Shown one piece after another: positions 60,555 through 64,000 of a DNA stretch of 64,000 nt (position 1 is the stretch's first letter; every line of letters begins with the position of its first letter). The DNA lies in contig OZ037765.1 in NCBI GenBank assembly GCA_964035545.1, forward strand, positions 16,052,698 through 16,116,697. Direction: 5' to 3'. The position numbers and the translations under genes were made by a program. The notes beneath the pieces were generated by a model that did not search any database, was not told the origin of the DNA, and saw nothing but the letters and a program-made list of their open reading frames with translations. Source of the stretch: Bugula neritina (Eukaryota; Bryozoa; Gymnolaemata; Cheilostomatida; Bugulidae).

Positions 60555-61711
60555 GTATGGCATTGACTATGATACTGACTTTGAGTATGAGTATAACTAT
60601 AACTATAAGATTAAGTATTAGTATAACAATAACTATAAAATTAAGTGTAACTATAAGTATAAGTATTAGTATAACTATTAGTTTTACTTAGCTATAAGTA
60701 TATGTAAATGTATAAGTATACTTATAACTAGTATTAGTAATACTAGTATAAGTATTAGTATTAGTATTACTATTAGTATTAGTGTTAGTATCACATTTCC
60801 AATTTGAATTACTATTACTATTAGTACCTATTACTGTTACTATTAGTATAGCCATAGGGCTAGGCATAGCTATAAGTTTAAGTTAATGTATAACTAATAC
60901 TATAAGTATAAGTATAACTATAAGCATTACTATTAGTATAACTATAACCTGTATAGTGTAACTGTATAACTATTACTATAACTATAAGTATAAGCATAAC
61001 TTTTACTTTTAGTTCAGAACAGAGTAAAAACAGAACAGCGTTTTTACCACATATTTTAATTTTTAGACTCAATCACAAGATGGCATTAGCATTAAATTTT
61101 CATCTTACAGTGAGAAACAGCCATTCGAATTCTCAATTTTGGATTTAATGCAAGATACTATGATAGTGAGTATTATTATAATATCATCAAATATCATCAA
61201 AGTACCATTTAATATTACTAGAAGCAGCACCGAGTTGAAGATGAGTAAGTACAGTATTGCTATGATTGTTCAAATTCCCAACATCTAAACTCGAGATTGC
61301 AAATCAGTGCACTCAGTAATCACTAACTCTGTGCTGCTGTAAGCAACTTTTAAAGTTATTTGAAAGTCGAAGTTCATCTCTTTCGATAGTTGTGGTTAAG
61401 AAACAGTTTTATTGGATCGGCTTTAAGCGTTGTGAGCTTAGTTTATATCTTGACACTTGACTAGTCCAAAAAGGTGTGTAATTTATTACGTCACGTCAAA
61501 CAATTTTAATCGAACTAAGGCTTCGTTGGTGGTGCTACTAATTTATGTTGTTGACGCTTTGATGAAACTCTTGAAATTAAAATGTTGATTTACTTTTACT
61601 TTTAGAAATGCTAACAGCAAAGTACATACATAAATAAATATTAATTTAACAAATTGGATAAACCAAATTTTTATTGAATTTGAGTGTTTAATAATTTGCT
61701 GTCTAATTATA
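60555..61711. repeat. ATAAGT/ATTAGT degenerate tract and upstream flank of LRRC45
   Basis: About 60555-61010 is a drifting tract of TATAAGTATTAGT-type units like that at 7581-9046. The remainder has no recognised gene and presumably includes the LRRC45 promoter. Confidence 0.6.
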
Positions 61712-63789
61712 ATGGCAATGGTTTCAGAGTTTGTACGGGAATATAAATGTGTGTGTACCGAACGAGGCGTCGAGTTTAATGATAACCTTTTGCAAGCTCT
61801 CCAAAGGTAAAAATTTGCTCTAGATACGTTTACTTGCTGCATTAACTTTAGCTGAGTAACTGCACTTTACTTTTGATTAATAATTCAAGTTGTATTTAAC
61901 GGCACTTTAGCCATAACCCACTGCATTCAATTTCAATAGCATGTTCATTTTAAATTTGATATGATTATAAATGTTATTATTAATATTATAATTATCAGTA
62001 ATATAGTTGTAAATGATATTTATAATTTAAATTATATATGAAATTAATGATTATTTGGAAAAACTAACTCTAACTTAGCAATTGTAAATGGTTTGATATA
62101 TTTAATTTTATAATAGCTATGAGTATGATAAACTATAAGTATAAGTTTAAAGCAAATGATACAAGCTTGGGATCCATGATAATGAAGTATTAAAATCGCG
62201 CAGGTCTTTATAGCCTTTGTCAGTTTTTACTTCAAGTTCAATAGCGTTGTCATTAAACTGTTTCTATAAGTAGCCTATATCAACATTATGCTTATATAAT
62301 TATATTAATATATTATTCATTTTTATGCTTCTCTTTTTATAGAAGTGTAAAGCTATACTTATTACAATTTATTTTCAACAAACTAGTATAGGTGTGAGTA
62401 TAAAGTCATTTTTTGGTAAAGACCTTAACAATCTACTTGTGCAGATACAACACATATTATATACCATATTTTATCTTTTTTTAAGTCAATAGTCCTTATC
62501 TTTTTCTTGTTTATTTTTTCATAAAAATAATTAAAAGTGCTGTGTAAAATAAAAGAACAAATAAAAGCTATGTATATGATACCGGAATAATAACATTAAT
62601 TAAAATGGAGCCGCGTCAAGCAAATCAATTTTTTGGTGGAGCAAAATACAAAACAGTATCAGTATAAGTGTGTCAAAGCACTTGAAGTTGATAGGTTGGA
62701 GATGAGCAAGTAGACTCAACAGGTTTTTTCTCGTATTGTATCTAATGAACAGTGCCGTGGCCCACTAGCAATCTTCTTTCAACAAATTCAAATGAAAAAT
62801 TCACTAAATATATAAGCCCAAAACTTTATAGTTTCTTTCAGGTTATAAATTGATTTCAATATCTACATTCTAAGCACTTTTATAAGTTGTTGAGTTCAAT
62901 GTGTCATAATAATCATATTTCTGATTAAGGAAATAAAAATCCAAGCTGCACTCAACAGTGTTGTAATCTATTGTTTGTTGCTACATATTTGCAGACCTTG
63001 TTCAAGTCCAGGTGTTAATGGAAAAGCTATACTAAATCTCCGAACTAATAGTCTTGATGAGCAAACATGTTCTATTCTTGGTAAAATGTTGAGTGTAGAT
63101 AGGCTGTTTGAGAAAATTGATCTAAGTGACTGTGCTCTTTCTCTTCCAGGTATTTATGTTATCAATTGATACATTGTAACTATTTTATTTCTTAGCTACG
63201 TCAATGTTGCTTAAATACGACTGCTGATTTTTTACTTCTGTCATATTGCAATGCAAGTAACAGTTTTGTCTAATTGAGAATGTTATAAATGTTTAATAAT
63301 AAATGGTACAAAATATCAGTTTAGTATGCATTATGTTGTATCTTTCTCGCATAAAGTTTGATACCTCATTTGAATATTGAGCTTATTTATATAGTTTCTT
63401 ACAAAATATTACCAGTTTTTGCCCTTTGCCTATGTAATCTAGACCATTGAGCTGTTGGGAATTTCTTGTAAAAACATAATTTATTTTTTGCTCTAAAACT
63501 ACACATTTGGCATCCTGAAAAAGAGCAATGTTGATAGGCAATTTACACCTCCAATAGCAGTTACATTTTTTTTATTACCTTCACATACTTTTAGGCTATG
63601 ATGGTGACAAAATGTTGGGTGTATAACTGTTTTCTCAACTAGACTATATGTTTTAGCTATGTCCCACATCATTTGTGGTTTGAATACCAACACGGTATGC
63701 ACGCAGCTCAATTTAAAAGGTAACAACATACGAGGACAAGCAGTAGAATGCTTAGCTAGAATGCTCTGTCAGAATAAAGCTATTGAGTG
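61712..63789 (+). CDS. LRRC45: LRRC45-like leucine-rich repeat protein, first three exons (continues past the window)
   Basis: Exons 61712-61806, 62995-63149 and 63657-63789 join in one frame through GT/AG introns (phases 2, 1, 2). The N-terminus EFVREYKCVC aligns with the EEFRRSYSRLC start of vertebrate LRRC45. The leucine-rich repeats follow, with motifs ILNLRTNSLDEQTCSILGK, IDLSDCALSLP, LNTNTV, LNLKGNNIRG and MLCQNKAIEW. These match LRRC45 positions such as LKGNNLR and LLxQNKSI. Known LRRC45 is a centrosomal protein with N-terminal repeats and a long coiled coil that forms part of the centriole linker. The coiled-coil half would lie beyond 64000. The intron after exon 3 starts at 63790 and runs to the window end. 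Confidence 0.88.
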
Positions 63790-64000
63790 GTAAGCTATTT
63801 GAAGTAGTAAGTAAGCTAGTTACTTATGGTTTTGCACCATTTAAGCATGCCAAGATGGTGATTAGGTTAGATTTCATTATTTTTACTTTTACATTACTTA
63901 CAATAGGTTGATGCTAATCAAATCTGGGTACTACCTTTAATATCTCAGCATTGTAGCATACTTTTATGTATGAAGTTTCCAGCTTTCATGCAAAATTCAC

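Noticed and set aside
61543-61842. 99-codon minus-strand frame upstream of and over LRRC45 exon 1
   Set aside because: Antisense of LRRC45 exon 1 and AT-rich flank; no motif.
1-64000. CRISPR arrays, rRNA genes, intact tRNA genes, bacterial operons
   Set aside because: None seen; the split genes and repeats are those of an animal genome.

Overview
The window is AT-rich animal nuclear DNA. The genes are split into many short exons with GT/AG introns, the spacers are long and noncoding, and transposons are frequent and diverse. The recognisable genes (GATAD1, KDM1B/LSD2, LRRC45, and a large EGF/IgGFc-binding membrane protein) together with animal-type Ty3/Gypsy, mariner and LINE sequences point to an invertebrate metazoan. 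A lophotrochozoan is my guess, held with low confidence. All gene models were built by hand from splice signals, reading-frame continuity and remembered family sequences. No search was run.

Layout. 1-2142 is a DNA transposon with ~446-bp inverted arms. 2635-4868 (-) is a complete 4-exon GATAD1. 4923-5341 is a palindromic MITE. 5342-9046 holds a decayed Gypsy integrase, an LTR-like sequence and a long ATTAGT-type degenerate simple repeat. 9047-13546 is an intact Ty3/Gypsy element on the minus strand with identical LTRs and a 5-bp target duplication. 13820-14326 is a MITE with an 8-bp target duplication. 14545-15090 is the decayed 3' end of a LINE. 17045-25761 (+) is a complete 19-exon KDM1B-like histone demethylase.

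26956-53148 (-) is the main object of interest: a 39-exon gene for a predicted ~2,109-residue type I membrane protein. Its order is signal peptide, ten Cys-rich EB/EGF modules, four copies of a two-exon SEA-like module, an IgGFc-binding domain, a Thr-rich stalk, a fifth SEA-like module, a transmembrane helix and a Ser/Arg-rich cytoplasmic tail. Three of the five SEA-like modules carry a furin-type basic site at the same place. Its introns contain three MITEs with AGGGCCACAC ends.

54306-54395 may be the last exon of an unrecognised minus-strand gene. 55788-56565 is a dead mariner transposase. 57498-60554 is a GC-rich LTR element with decayed gag and no visible pol, again inserted in an ATTAGT-type tract. 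From 61712 to beyond the window (+) are the first three exons of LRRC45.

GATAD1 and KDM1B are both chromatin proteins, but I see no operon-like relation among the genes. KDM1B and the large membrane-protein gene converge with about 1.2 kb between their stop codons.
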